DNA of 64,000 nt from Ruminococcus sp. (GTDB taxonomy: Bacteria; Bacillota; Clostridia; Oscillospirales; Ruminococcaceae): positions 217,070 to 281,069 of the forward strand of contig JAFXSC010000018.1 of NCBI GenBank assembly GCA_017525915.1, written 5' to 3'. Below, piece by piece: positions 25,505-34,204 of this stretch. The position numbers and the translations under genes were made by a program. The notes below the pieces were generated by a model. It did not search any database. It was not told the DNA's origin and worked only from the letters and a program-made list of their open reading frames with translations. How positions within the stretch are numbered: the stretch's first letter is position 1; every line of letters begins with the position of its first letter.

Positions 25505-26800
25505 ATGAAAAATGTATTAGTAGTAGGCGGAGGCGGCAGAGAGCACGCCATTATCATGAAGCTTGCGGAAAGCCCGAAGGTAGGGAAGATATACTGCACT
25601 CCCGGAAACGGCGGCATCTCGAAATATGCGGAGTGCTTCAGCGTCGGCGCGACCGATGTTGACGGTGTTGTTGCACTTGCAAAGAAGCTGAAGCCGGATA
25701 TGGTAGTAGTTGCTCCGGACGACCCGCTCGTGCTCGGAATGGTCGATGCTTTGCAGGCTGAGGGCTTCATGACCTTCGGACCTAAGGCGAATGCCGCAAT
25801 AATCGAAGGCTCAAAGGTATTCTCCAAGGAGCTCATGAAGAAGTACGGCGTCCCCACCGCATTCTATGAGGTGTTCACGGATTCCGAGAAGGCAGTGGCT
25901 TACCTTAAAGAGCAGAACAGCTATCCGGCAGTAATAAAGGCTGACGGTCTTGCTCTCGGAAAGGGCGTTATCATTGCACAGAATGAGGAGGAGGCTGTTA
26001 CCGCAGTCCATGAGATGATAGATGAGCTCAAATTCGGAAAGAGCTCCGCGCGTATAGTCATCGAGGAATTCCTCACAGGTCCGGAGGTATCCGTTCTCTC
26101 GTTCACGGACGGAAAAACTCTCGTTCCGATGATATCCTCAATGGACCACAAGCGTGCGCTTGACGGCGACAAGGGACTGAATACCGGCGGTATGGGAACT
26201 GTTTCCCCGAATCCGTACTATACGGAGGAAGTTGCCAAGGAGTGCATGGAGAAGATATTCCTCCCGACCATGAACGCCATGAACGCCGAGGGACGCACCT
26301 TCGAGGGCTGTCTCTACTTCGGACTTATGATAACTCCCAAGGGACCCAAGGTCATCGAGTACAACTGCCGCTTCGGCGATCCCGAGACACAGGTAGTCCT
26401 TCCCATGCTCGATGCCGACCTCTATGAGATATTTGAGGCTATATACAACCACGAGCTCGACAAGGTCGATATAAAGTGGCACGGCGGAAGCTGCGCGTGC
26501 GTAGTAATGGCAAGCGGCGGCTATCCTGAGAGCTATCCCAAGGGCATAGAGATGAACGGCTTTGACGAAAAGGGACAGATAGACGGCTGCTTCGTATACC
26601 ATGCCGGCACCAAGCTCGGCGAAGACGGAAAGTTCCTCACGAACGGCGGCAGAGTTATCGGTGTGACAGCAAAGGGTGATAACCTGCTGGCTGCACTTGA
26701 CAAGGCTTACGAGGGCGTAGCGAAGATAAGCTTCGAGGGCGCTCACTTCCGCAGGGATATCGGTCAGAGGGCTCTGAAGGCTCTCGGTCAGGGTGAATGA
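25505..26800 (+). CDS. purD: PurD, GAR synthetase
   Basis: Joins phosphoribosylamine to glycine with ATP; an ATP-grasp ligase. 431 residues, normal. It begins VLVVGGGGREHAI, has the ATP-grasp segment PAVIKADGLALGKGV, and has the GGMGTVSPNP and YNCRFGDPETQ motifs near the active site. AGGAGG lies 9 bp before the ATG. It is the last purine gene seen, after the lipoprotein trio, and the next gene starts 1 bp after its stop. Confidence 0.97.
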   Translation: MKNVLVVGGGGREHAIIMKLAESPKVGKIYCTPGNGGISKYAECFSVGATDVDGVVALAKKLKPDMVVVAPDDPLVLGMVDALQAEGFMTFGPKANAAIIEGSKVFSKELMKKYGVPTAFYEVFTDSEKAVAYLKEQNSYPAVIKADGLALGKGVIIAQNEEEAVTAVHEMIDELKFGKSSARIVIEEFLTGPEVSVLSFTDGKTLVPMISSMDHKRALDGDKGLNTGGMGTVSPNPYYTEEVAKECMEKIFLPTMNAMNAEGRTFEGCLYFGLMITPKGPKVIEYNCRFGDPETQVVLPMLDADLYEIFEAIYNHELDKVDIKWHGGSCACVVMASGGYPESYPKGIEMNGFDEKGQIDGCFVYHAGTKLGEDGKFLTNGGRVIGVTAKGDNLLAALDKAYEGVAKISFEGAHFRRDIGQRALKALGQGE

Positions 26801-26801
26801 T

Positions 26802-27632
26802 ATGCACAAAAAGCTATCGCTCGGCATAAACTTAGCGCTTGCCGGAAACCTGCTGTTCATATTATTTGCGGTCTTCTGGTACTGGTTCTACAAGATATAT
26901 GATCCGAACAGCGGATTTGTCAGCTTGCTGGAAAAGGTCACATATGTTACGCTGTTTGCAGGCTTCATATGCCTTGCGGCGGCAGATGTGCTGTTCTGGC
27001 GGACGATAAGGATGCGGACGGCGGTAAAGGTCGTATTTGCACTGTATATCGCCATGGAAGCCTTCATGATGTACTGCGAGCTGAACTCCTACGAGGTAAT
27101 GAGCTTCTACAAACCTTATTCGATGAAACTTGCGATACTGCACGCCATACTTTCGGCGGCAGCCTGCTTTATTTTCGTTTATCTTGACCCATACAAGACA
27201 CAGTTCGAGGTCACTGTTATAATATGTATCGGTCTGATACTCGGCGGAATGTTCGGAAATCTTATCGGCATCAGAGTGTATTTCAGCATACTCATGAACG
27301 CCATAGCATTCTCGGCTCTGTTCTTTGCGATAAGGTACATGGTCAGGAAGGAGATCATCGAGATCGACTGCTACGGAGACAAGGCGAGAGTTGCGGAATA
27401 CAAGAGCGTTTTCTTCGAGGAGGAAGTTGATGACGACGAGGACGCGGAGGACGGTACTGATGAAGCTCCCGAGCCTGAAAAGCCGGAAATGAAGCCTGAA
27501 CTGAAAGCTCAGGAATCTCTTGCGGAGAAGAAAGCTCCCGCGCGTGAAACGCAGTCCGGAAAGAAGACACCGGAAAAGCAGCCGGGTAAGCCTTCCGCTC
27601 CGAAAAAGAAGAACCGCAGCAATAAGAAGTAA
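26802..27632 (+). CDS. polytopic membrane protein with charged C-terminal tail
   Basis: 276 residues from the ATG at 26802, with AGGGTGA 8 bp upstream; an in-frame GTG three codons earlier is less likely. About six transmembrane helices cover residues 5-190. The C-terminal 70 residues are first acidic (VDDDEDAEDGTDE) and then Lys/Pro-rich. I recognise no family. The tight link to purD and the strong terminator after it make it the last gene of the purine transcript. Confidence 0.65.
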   Translation: MHKKLSLGINLALAGNLLFILFAVFWYWFYKIYDPNSGFVSLLEKVTYVTLFAGFICLAAADVLFWRTIRMRTAVKVVFALYIAMEAFMMYCELNSYEVMSFYKPYSMKLAILHAILSAAACFIFVYLDPYKTQFEVTVIICIGLILGGMFGNLIGIRVYFSILMNAIAFSALFFAIRYMVRKEIIEIDCYGDKARVAEYKSVFFEEEVDDDEDAEDGTDEAPEPEKPEMKPELKAQESLAEKKAPARETQSGKKTPEKQPGKPSAPKKKNRSNKK

Positions 27633-27638
27633 AAAAAA

Positions 27639-27664
27639 GGAAGGCTTTTGCCTTCCTTTTTTGT
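27639..27664 (+). terminator. Rho-independent terminator ending the purine region
   Basis: A GGAAGGC/GCCTTCC stem (27639-27645 with 27650-27656), extended by A-T pairs, loop TTTT, followed by TTTTTTG. Confidence 0.9.
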
Positions 27665-27879
27665 TTTTACATGAAAATAAGCACAGCACCACCGGTACAG
27701 CTATCATATTTTCCGCGGTATGTAAAAAGATGTGCGGCAGTCGGAAAATTGTCAATGATATAACTTTTTATGACTTAACAGCGTATGGGATTTATGACAA
27801 AAAAAACAATAACAATTTGTTGTTTTCTCCAAAAAAATTAAAATCGGTATAATTTTTGAGGCTAATTTTTAATAAGGTG
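27665..27879. other. AT-rich intergenic region
   Basis: About 215 bp with no credible open reading frame. A TATAAT-like word at 27848-27853 lacks a matching -35. Confidence 0.5.
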
Positions 27880-27908
27880 TTGATTTTTTATGACGAATAA
27901 GGTATAAT
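27880..27908 (+). promoter_or_regulatory. promoter of the low-complexity repeat protein gene
   Basis: TTGATT (27880-27885), 17-bp spacer, TATAAT (27903-27908). The leader to 28058 is about 140 nt and can form two small hairpins (TGTCTCT/AGAGACA near 28003-28024 and CCGCAG/CTGCGG near 28026-28044). Confidence 0.7.
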
Positions 27909-28058
27909 ATATATGTGTATATGTGTTCGTTGTTTATGCTGCTCCGGACTCTCAGGTATCACCGCCGGACGGCTGCTGCAACGTTCTTCCCGGAAATCGG
28001 CTCTGTCTCTGCCGTAAAGAGACAGCCGCAGAAGATGGCTGCGGTAGAGGAGATCATT

Positions 28059-30431
28059 ATGGATATCACACTCGTAACGACTTCTTTTAACGACGAGGTC
28101 CACGGTTCAGAAAACGAGCGTAAAACGGGCTGCGGCATCAACCTGCTCAGACCTGAGAACGTTACAAGATACCGCCGTTCGGGTACTATGACGGACCTCA
28201 AGGATATCACCTGTGAAAAATGTAAGGCTGCCCTCGCCAAGAAGATAATCAGGGCTGATAAAAAGGAAATGGATAGGCTCATCAAGGAGGAGAGACTCCG
28301 CGCCAAGAAGGGTATCGTCGATGACGGTATCGTTCCTCTCGGAAACACCACAGCCAAGATAACAAGGGACCCTGCCGAGGAGGCAAGGAAGGCTGTTGCA
28401 GAAAGAGAAGCCGCTGAAGCAAAGGCTGCCGCTGAGAAGGCACGCAGAGAAGCAGCGGAGGCTGCCCGCAGAGAAGCTGAGGAAGAAGCTGCAAGGCTCG
28501 CTGCCGAGGAGGCAGAGGCTCAGCGCCTTGCAAACCGTCCCAATATCACAGGCACCAACGTTCCTATGGACGACAGCCTCGCGCAGTTTGCGATAAATGT
28601 ACCCAAGGAAGAACCCGAGCCGCAGAGCGTCCCGCAGGACGACTTCCTCGCACAGTTCGCTATCCAGAAGCCTGCTGAGGACGAAACTCCGGCACCGGTA
28701 CCGGCTGACGATTTCCTTGCTCAGTTCGCCGTGAATGCAAACGGTCAGCAGAATGTCCAGCAGGCAGCTCCCGTAAATACTCCCGAGCCTGTTGTTGATA
28801 TTGCAGACGAGGACGATATAATGAAGATGTTTGCTGTGAACAACGGACAGACTTCCGCTCCTGCCGCTGAGGAACAGCAGATCATAGACGTCGGCTCAGG
28901 TGATTATTCCTCAGCACCTTCAGCTCCCGAGAAGCGTGAGCCCGAGGTCGATCTTTCAACTGTATCCGAGTGGGATATGGTGGCAAACCAGATATTCGGC
29001 TATGAATACGGTCAGCAAAATGCCCGGCAGCCTGTTTCCGACGAAATGGAAGAGCTCCCGATACCCGGCGCTCCTGTTGAAAACAGCTACGCTCCCGAAA
29101 CTCCGGCAGTTCCCGAGATAGAGGATATTCCAGCTCCGGAAAGTGCTGCTCCTGCAATTGAGAGTGAAGTTCCGCAGTTTGATGAAATACCCGTACCCGA
29201 GAGCACAGCTCCTCAGTTCGATGAAATATCCGTTCCCGAGAGTGCAGCTCCGCAGTTCGATGATATATCCGTACCCGACATCTCAGCTTCGCAGTTTGAG
29301 GATATTTCCGTTCCGGACATCTCAGCTCCGCAGTTTGACGACATTGCTGCACCGGAGATCGAAAGTGTTGATAATAATGATTACGAGGAAAATGGTGAAG
29401 ATGATATGAATAAGTACAGATACAGCACACCTGTATTTGCCGACGAGATCAGAAAGTCTCAGCCGACAGTGCCGCCCGTTCAGTCAAAGGCTCCCGACCA
29501 GCCCCAGATCATCACAGTTCCGCAGTTTGCCGGATATGATATGAACGGTCAGCCGATCTATACATATGTTCAGATGCAGATGGCAGGCTTCGATCAGAAC
29601 GGTCAGCCGATATTCCTCCCGTTACAGGGTCAGCAGGGCATGACAGCTCCTATGGGTATGCCGCAGGCAGCACCCGTACAGCAGCCCAAGCCGGCACCCG
29701 TTCAGCAGGCAGCACCCGTACAGCAGCCCAAGCCGGCACCCGTACAGCAGGCAGCTCCGGTACAGCAGCCCAAGCCGGCACCCGTTCAGCAGGCAGCACC
29801 TGTACAGCAGCCCAAGCCCGCACCTGTTCAGCAGGCAGCACCTGTACAGCAGCCCAAGCCGGCACCTGTTCAGCAGGCAGCTCCGGTACAGCAGCCCAAG
29901 CCCGCACCGGTTCAGCAGGCACCCGTTCAGCAGCCGATCCCCGTACAGCAGCAGGCTCCGGTACAGCAGGCAGCTCCCGTTCAGCGCAAGAAGGTACCCG
30001 TTCAGAACGGTCCGTATACAACTCCTACTGCAAACATCTCAAAGATCGCAGTAAATCCGCACAGCAAGTCCACTTCACAGGCGTTCATCAACGCTATCGC
30101 AAGCTCGAAGAACTACGCTGACAAGAACCTCATCGAGACTCAGGGCCTCCAGGCTAACGCTCCGCTCCTCAACTCCATCGAGGACGCTCTCTCGCAGATG
30201 GGCGACGATTCACTCAAGAAAAAGAATGCCGCCGCTGCAAAGCAGAATGTGCCCGTATTCGATGAGTACACAGGCGCTTCAAAGCCTGCCGCAAGACCTG
30301 CTCCCAGAAGGCAGCAGCAGACAGAAGAGCAGGATATCCGCTTCATGACCAAGTCCGAGCTCAAGGCTAAGAAGAAGCAGGATAAGATCGACGCCAAGTT
30401 CAAGAAGGATCTTGCAAAGAGAGGCTTCTGA
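28059..30431 (+). CDS. low-complexity, repeat-rich protein of unknown function
   Basis: 790 residues from the ATG at 28059, which has AGAGGAGAT 6 bp upstream. Reading upstream to 27915 would add a poor sequence. In order: an N-terminal Cys segment (GCG...CEKCK, residues 22-57), an Ala/Glu/Arg-rich likely coiled coil (about 100-145), four spaced DDxLAQFAV-like motifs (about 160-260), about five APQFDEISVPES-type repeats (about 365-435), a Q/P-rich stretch with six 14-residue repeats (about 536-620), and a conserved-looking C-terminus ending in a Lys-rich MTKSELKAKKKQDK helix. No signal peptide, so probably cytoplasmic; a scaffold-like or phase-separating role is only a guess. It is followed by a TPR protein gene. 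Confidence 0.75.
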   Translation: MDITLVTTSFNDEVHGSENERKTGCGINLLRPENVTRYRRSGTMTDLKDITCEKCKAALAKKIIRADKKEMDRLIKEERLRAKKGIVDDGIVPLGNTTAKITRDPAEEARKAVAEREAAEAKAAAEKARREAAEAARREAEEEAARLAAEEAEAQRLANRPNITGTNVPMDDSLAQFAINVPKEEPEPQSVPQDDFLAQFAIQKPAEDETPAPVPADDFLAQFAVNANGQQNVQQAAPVNTPEPVVDIADEDDIMKMFAVNNGQTSAPAAEEQQIIDVGSGDYSSAPSAPEKREPEVDLSTVSEWDMVANQIFGYEYGQQNARQPVSDEMEELPIPGAPVENSYAPETPAVPEIEDIPAPESAAPAIESEVPQFDEIPVPESTAPQFDEISVPESAAPQFDDISVPDISASQFEDISVPDISAPQFDDIAAPEIESVDNNDYEENGEDDMNKYRYSTPVFADEIRKSQPTVPPVQSKAPDQPQIITVPQFAGYDMNGQPIYTYVQMQMAGFDQNGQPIFLPLQGQQGMTAPMGMPQAAPVQQPKPAPVQQAAPVQQPKPAPVQQAAPVQQPKPAPVQQAAPVQQPKPAPVQQAAPVQQPKPAPVQQAAPVQQPKPAPVQQAPVQQPIPVQQQAPVQQAAPVQRKKVPVQNGPYTTPTANISKIAVNPHSKSTSQAFINAIASSKNYADKNLIETQGLQANAPLLNSIEDALSQMGDDSLKKKNAAAAKQNVPVFDEYTGASKPAARPAPRRQQQTEEQDIRFMTKSELKAKKKQDKIDAKFKKDLAKRGF
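29667..29918 (+). repeat. six in-frame 42-bp tandem repeats
   Basis: Six contiguous 42-bp units encode AAPVQQPKPAPVQQ. They differ mostly by synonymous third-base changes (cac ccg / ctg ttc variants), so the protein repeat is conserved while the DNA has drifted. Confidence 0.9.
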
Positions 30432-30524
30432 CGGCAATAACATGATCCGTAAGCGGAGCACACCGGAAACGGCTGCGCTCCGCTTGTCAGTATACCGCAA
30501 TATTCCAAGAAATGAGGAAATACC

Positions 30525-31595
30525 ATGTCTTATAATGAAATACTCGATGAGCTCCGCGCAAAGCTCACCGGCACGCCCGAGGAAAATGACGATTTTCTCC
30601 GCAGGGAAGCGCAAAGATTTGCGAGCGAGGGCAATTCAGACGGCTTTGAGGCAGCTTCCGAGCTCCTGCTCGAGAGTATGCCGGAGGCAAAGCGCAACGA
30701 GATAAAGCGCATCACACACGTTGACGGTGTCCGCCTTGACAAGCTCTATCTCCAGATATTGCAGCTCATGAAGGAGGACAAGTATGTTGAAGCCAAGTCC
30801 CTTGCAGAGCGCCTTTACAAGAAAATAACCGTTGAGTTCAAGGAGACCGACACCGAGAAGTTCGTTTCGTTCAGGAACCCGTTCGAGGATCAGATATACC
30901 ACGTTGTATACAAGCCGGAAAAAACTCTCCGCCGCGCTCCCTATGACTTTGCAGAGTACATAACCTCCTATGCCTATATCATTTTCGAGACTGGTTCGCC
31001 GCTCGACGCTATACCCATACTTGAAAAGGCAGCCGAGTTCAACCCTGTGGACTGCGGTCCTAAGTTCGAGCTTGCCGAGGTATACAAGATACTGAAAAAC
31101 CGCAAGAGATTACAGGAGGTCACGAGAGAGACTCTCCACGTTGCTTCATCGCCTGCCGCAATAGCACGCTGCTATGCGAATATGGGCTATTCGCTCACTG
31201 ATGCCGGCGAGTTCGAGGACGCTGCCGCTTTCTATGTAGCAAGCGTGATGATGGCGCCTAATCCTGCGATCCCCCGTGAATTACAGCATCTTGCCGACCT
31301 GAAGGGCTCACCGATAGTACGTCCCGAGCATGACAGGATAGTTGAGGTGCTGAAAAAGTACGATATGGAATTCGGTCCGCACCCGGACGTTATAAGGGTA
31401 TGCGCTGAGCTTTCGGCATACTACCTCAATCAGAACGATATCCCCAATGCACTTCATGCCCTGAAGATGACCTATACCCTCACTCTTGATGAGAATGTCA
31501 AGAACATCATACTCAAATACGACCCTCTGGCAACACAGAAGGCGGAAGGCAGCGGCATAACACAGACTGTAAACGAAGCCCCGGACGGGGAGTGA
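30525..31595 (+). CDS. TPR-repeat protein
   Basis: 356 residues, soluble, no signal. The middle and C-terminal parts carry tetratricopeptide-type helical pairs (EAASELLLESMPEA, PLDAIPILEKAAEFNPVDCGPKFELAEVY, ARCYANMGYSLTDAGEFEDAAAFYVASVMMAPNP, VCAELSAYYLNQNDIPNALHALKMTY). TPRs bind partner proteins. It lies 93 bp after the repeat-rich protein gene and may work with it; that is inferred from position. AGGAAATA lies before the ATG. Confidence 0.75.
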   Translation: MSYNEILDELRAKLTGTPEENDDFLRREAQRFASEGNSDGFEAASELLLESMPEAKRNEIKRITHVDGVRLDKLYLQILQLMKEDKYVEAKSLAERLYKKITVEFKETDTEKFVSFRNPFEDQIYHVVYKPEKTLRRAPYDFAEYITSYAYIIFETGSPLDAIPILEKAAEFNPVDCGPKFELAEVYKILKNRKRLQEVTRETLHVASSPAAIARCYANMGYSLTDAGEFEDAAAFYVASVMMAPNPAIPRELQHLADLKGSPIVRPEHDRIVEVLKKYDMEFGPHPDVIRVCAELSAYYLNQNDIPNALHALKMTYTLTLDENVKNIILKYDPLATQKAEGSGITQTVNEAPDGE

Positions 31596-31601
31596 TACAA
31601 C

Positions 31602-31640
31602 AACAGCGGCGCACAGAAAAGACTGTGCGCCGCTGCTGTT
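31602..31640. terminator. terminator between convergent genes
   Basis: A 13-bp perfect stem CAGCGGCGCACAG/CTGTGCGCCGCTG (31604-31616 with 31623-31635), loop AAAAGA, then CTGTTT. It probably serves the TPR gene. Confidence 0.75.
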
Positions 31641-31681
31641 TAAGGGTGGTTTATATGAAAAGTGGGGATGGCATTGTTATA

Positions 31682-31696
31682 CTGTACCGGGTACAG
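31682..31696. repeat. short palindrome after the carbohydrate-binding gene
   Basis: CTGTACC and GGTACAG around a single G, just beyond the stop of the minus-strand gene. It has no T-tract; its role is unclear and it could be an operator-like site. Confidence 0.35.
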
Positions 31697-31697
31697 C

Positions 31698-34028
31698 TTA
31701 CACAACAGGCGTGGACTGTTTTTCGGTCTTTTCGGTAGCACCGCTTTCTGCATCGGTATTGCGCTGACGCTTTCTGCCGCCGTCCTGACCGCCGTTTCTT
31801 CCGCCCTTGCCGAAGCCGTCGGGCATTGAGAAGCTTCCGTCCTCATTTGTAGGCATTTCTGGCATATTGCCGCCGCCGAAGCCGGACTGCTTTCCTACCG
31901 TTGAGAGCACGCTGCTGACCGTGAAGCTTCCAGCCTCAGAGCCGCCGCTGTAACCGCTGCAAAGGTGGTCGTCGGAGGTGCTGCTGCACTTGCCGCCTGT
32001 ATAGAATGTGTATGTCTCTCCGTCCGAGATATCGGGGGAGCTGATAACGATATTGTTGAAGGATTTAGCCGAAGTAAAGGCGATTATCTCCTTGCCGGAG
32101 CTGTCCTTGAGGGCAACGCTTGTGCCTGCGGAGAGGTTGGAATCGAAGGTCGCCGAAACGGAATTCTGCGTAGAATTTTTACTGGGAGCCTCAGCCATTC
32201 CGGAAGCGCCTGCCGCTACCACAACGCCGCCTGTTACTGTGATATCGCCGTTGCTGTCGAGAGCGCCGTTTGCGCTGTTGGTGGGACCGTCAACCACGGT
32301 CGTACCGCCGCTTATTTTGATGTCGCCGTTGGAGTCGATACCGTCGCCGTCAGCATTGACATAGAGTGTGCCGCCGGTGATATTTATGCTTACGCCTGAC
32401 GAGTAAGTACCCATGCCGCCCTGAGAAGTGCCGTCGCTTGCATTGAGACCGTCGTCCGAAGCCTTAACGGAGGTATTTCCGCCGCTGATGCCGATAGTAG
32501 CAGCCTCGATACCTTCATAGGACTTTGTGATATCTACCTTGCTGCTGCCGGATATCGAAACATCAATGTCTGCGTGGAGACCGTCGTCGCCTGCTTCAAT
32601 GCTGAACTCACCGCCTGTGAGCGTAAGGCTGCCGTTTGAATGTAAGGCATCGTCAGCAGAATCAAGTGTGAATTTTCCGCCTGTTACTGTTATCTCAGAG
32701 CCAGCCTTTATGGCTTTTGCGCTTGTGGAATCGTCGCTGTCCTGAGAGGAACTGCCGTTGAAGTTGTCGGGAAGCGTTCCTCTGAAATCCCTGAACTTGT
32801 CGGAACCGTTGTCCTCATTGATGAAAATATCAGGCATATCGCCGCCGGGCATGGAGAAGCTTCCGTCCTCGTTAGTGGGTATCTCGGGCATATTGCCGCC
32901 GCCGAATCCGCCGGGCATAGAGAAGCTTCCGTCCTCGTTGGTGGGTATCTCGGGCATATTGCCGCCGCCGAATCCGCCGGGCATAGAGAAGCTTCCGTCC
33001 TCGTTAGTGGGCATCTCGGGCATATTTCCGCCGCCGAATCCGCCTTTTCCGAAGCCGCCTCCGCCAAAACTGCCGAACCCGTCAGAATGAGACTTGGTTG
33101 AATTGGAGCTGCCGCCGCCGGAAACTATGCTGTACTCGCCGGACTCCGCATAGAATACAGTGCTTGCGGAAAAACCGTCGCCGTCGGCAGTGATATTGAA
33201 GCTGCCGCTGCTGATGTAGATGAAGCCGAGGGAAGCGTCCTCGGAGTTTGTTGATTTTATGCCGTCGTTACCGGCCTTGACAGTAACACTGCCGCCGGCT
33301 GCCGCGAAGTAGTCCTTTGCCTTTATACCGTTGTTTGCGGCATCAACAGTGATGCTGCCGCCTGTGACTACAACATCGTCCTTGCAGCGGATACCGTCAT
33401 TTGAAGCGGATACGACTTTGAGCGAACCGCTGCCGTTGAAGGTAAGGCTGTCGGCGCTGAATATCGCTGCATCTGGCTCGTCCGAGCCTTCAGCCGCCGC
33501 CGGAGCATTGCTTGTCAATGTATTCTCAGTGCCTTCCGCAAGGGTGATGAACACCTTGTCTGCGTTCTTGACATAAACCGGAGCGGAAGTCTTTGATGTT
33601 ATTGAAGCGCCGCTGAACACGAGCTGGACCTTTGCATCGTCTGCATCAACGATTATCTGACCGTCATCAAGAGTACCGGTAATGCGGTAAACGCCCTTCT
33701 GTGAGACAGTGATAACGGAACCGCTTACGGAAGCATCGCTGCCGCTTACCTTTGCCGAGCTGCCGCTGAGGTCTATCTCGGCGGTTATATCGCTGTACGA
33801 AGGGTCAAGGTCACGGTCGGAGAATATATCACCAAATGTATCTGAGGTGTTTGAGACAGTTTTTGCAGTGAGCGTATCTTCCTCCGAGCTGACGAGCGAT
33901 GTTGATGATGGCTCTGTTGGCTGTTCAGAGGATGACGAGGAACTGCTGCATCCGGTAACTGCTGCTGCGAACGCAAATGCTGCTGTAAGGAAACCTAAGG
34001 ATCTTTTATATGCACTTAATTTTCTCAT
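31698..34028 (-). CDS. Cthe_2159-family beta-helix lipoprotein (carbohydrate-binding)
   Basis: 776 residues. Lipobox AVTGC after the signal peptide, Ser/Glu-rich linker, then long parallel-beta-helix repeats rich in Asp/Gly/Asn (NDGIRCKDDVVVTGGSI, NDGIKSTNSED, GDDGLHADIDVSISG, GDGIDSNGDIKISGG). This is the Cthe_2159 family pattern; the founding member binds polygalacturonate and cellulose and calcium. A central insert (about residues 325-400) has three or four near-identical 22-residue repeats (GGFGGGNMPEIPTNEDGSFSMP) and another copy lies near the C-terminus. Attachment of the cell to pectin would fit the lyase at 4811-7867. AGAGGTG lies upstream of the ATG. Confidence 0.8.
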   Translation of the reverse strand: MRKLSAYKRSLGFLTAAFAFAAAVTGCSSSSSSSEQPTEPSSTSLVSSEEDTLTAKTVSNTSDTFGDIFSDRDLDPSYSDITAEIDLSGSSAKVSGSDASVSGSVITVSQKGVYRITGTLDDGQIIVDADDAKVQLVFSGASITSKTSAPVYVKNADKVFITLAEGTENTLTSNAPAAAEGSDEPDAAIFSADSLTFNGSGSLKVVSASNDGIRCKDDVVVTGGSITVDAANNGIKAKDYFAAAGGSVTVKAGNDGIKSTNSEDASLGFIYISSGSFNITADGDGFSASTVFYAESGEYSIVSGGGSSNSTKSHSDGFGSFGGGGFGKGGFGGGNMPEMPTNEDGSFSMPGGFGGGNMPEIPTNEDGSFSMPGGFGGGNMPEIPTNEDGSFSMPGGDMPDIFINEDNGSDKFRDFRGTLPDNFNGSSSQDSDDSTSAKAIKAGSEITVTGGKFTLDSADDALHSNGSLTLTGGEFSIEAGDDGLHADIDVSISGSSKVDITKSYEGIEAATIGISGGNTSVKASDDGLNASDGTSQGGMGTYSSGVSINITGGTLYVNADGDGIDSNGDIKISGGTTVVDGPTNSANGALDSNGDITVTGGVVVAAGASGMAEAPSKNSTQNSVSATFDSNLSAGTSVALKDSSGKEIIAFTSAKSFNNIVISSPDISDGETYTFYTGGKCSSTSDDHLCSGYSGGSEAGSFTVSSVLSTVGKQSGFGGGNMPEMPTNEDGSFSMPDGFGKGGRNGGQDGGRKRQRNTDAESGATEKTEKQSTPVV
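32841..33040 (-). repeat. 66-bp in-frame tandem repeats
   Basis: Near-identical 66-bp units, seen by GGGCAT words at 32847, 32913 and 32979, encode a 22-residue Gly/Met/Pro-rich repeat. A further diverged copy is at about 31817-31885. The high DNA identity points to recent expansion. Confidence 0.85.
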
Positions 34029-34176
34029 TTCTGCACCTCTTTCTTAAGTTCCAAATCCCTTGATGTCTTTTTCTATGGTTGTATTATATACCACGATTAT
34101 GAGAGTTCTGTGATAATTCTCCGAAACAGAGAAAAAAATAACATGAACAATGTGGTGAAGGCATATGAGCATAAAA

Positions 34177-34198
34177 AGGGACGCGGTAAAGCGTCCCT
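34177..34198 (-). terminator. terminator of the nad operon (minus strand)
   Basis: An 8-bp stem AGGGACGC/GCGTCCCT with loop GGTAAA; on the minus strand it is followed by TTTTTAT. It lies just past the CPBP protease stop. Confidence 0.85.
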
Positions 34199-34204
34199 CT
34201 GAGT

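Noticed and set aside
29667-29918. CRISPR array
   Set aside because: The repeats are contiguous, in frame and lie inside a coding gene, without spacers.
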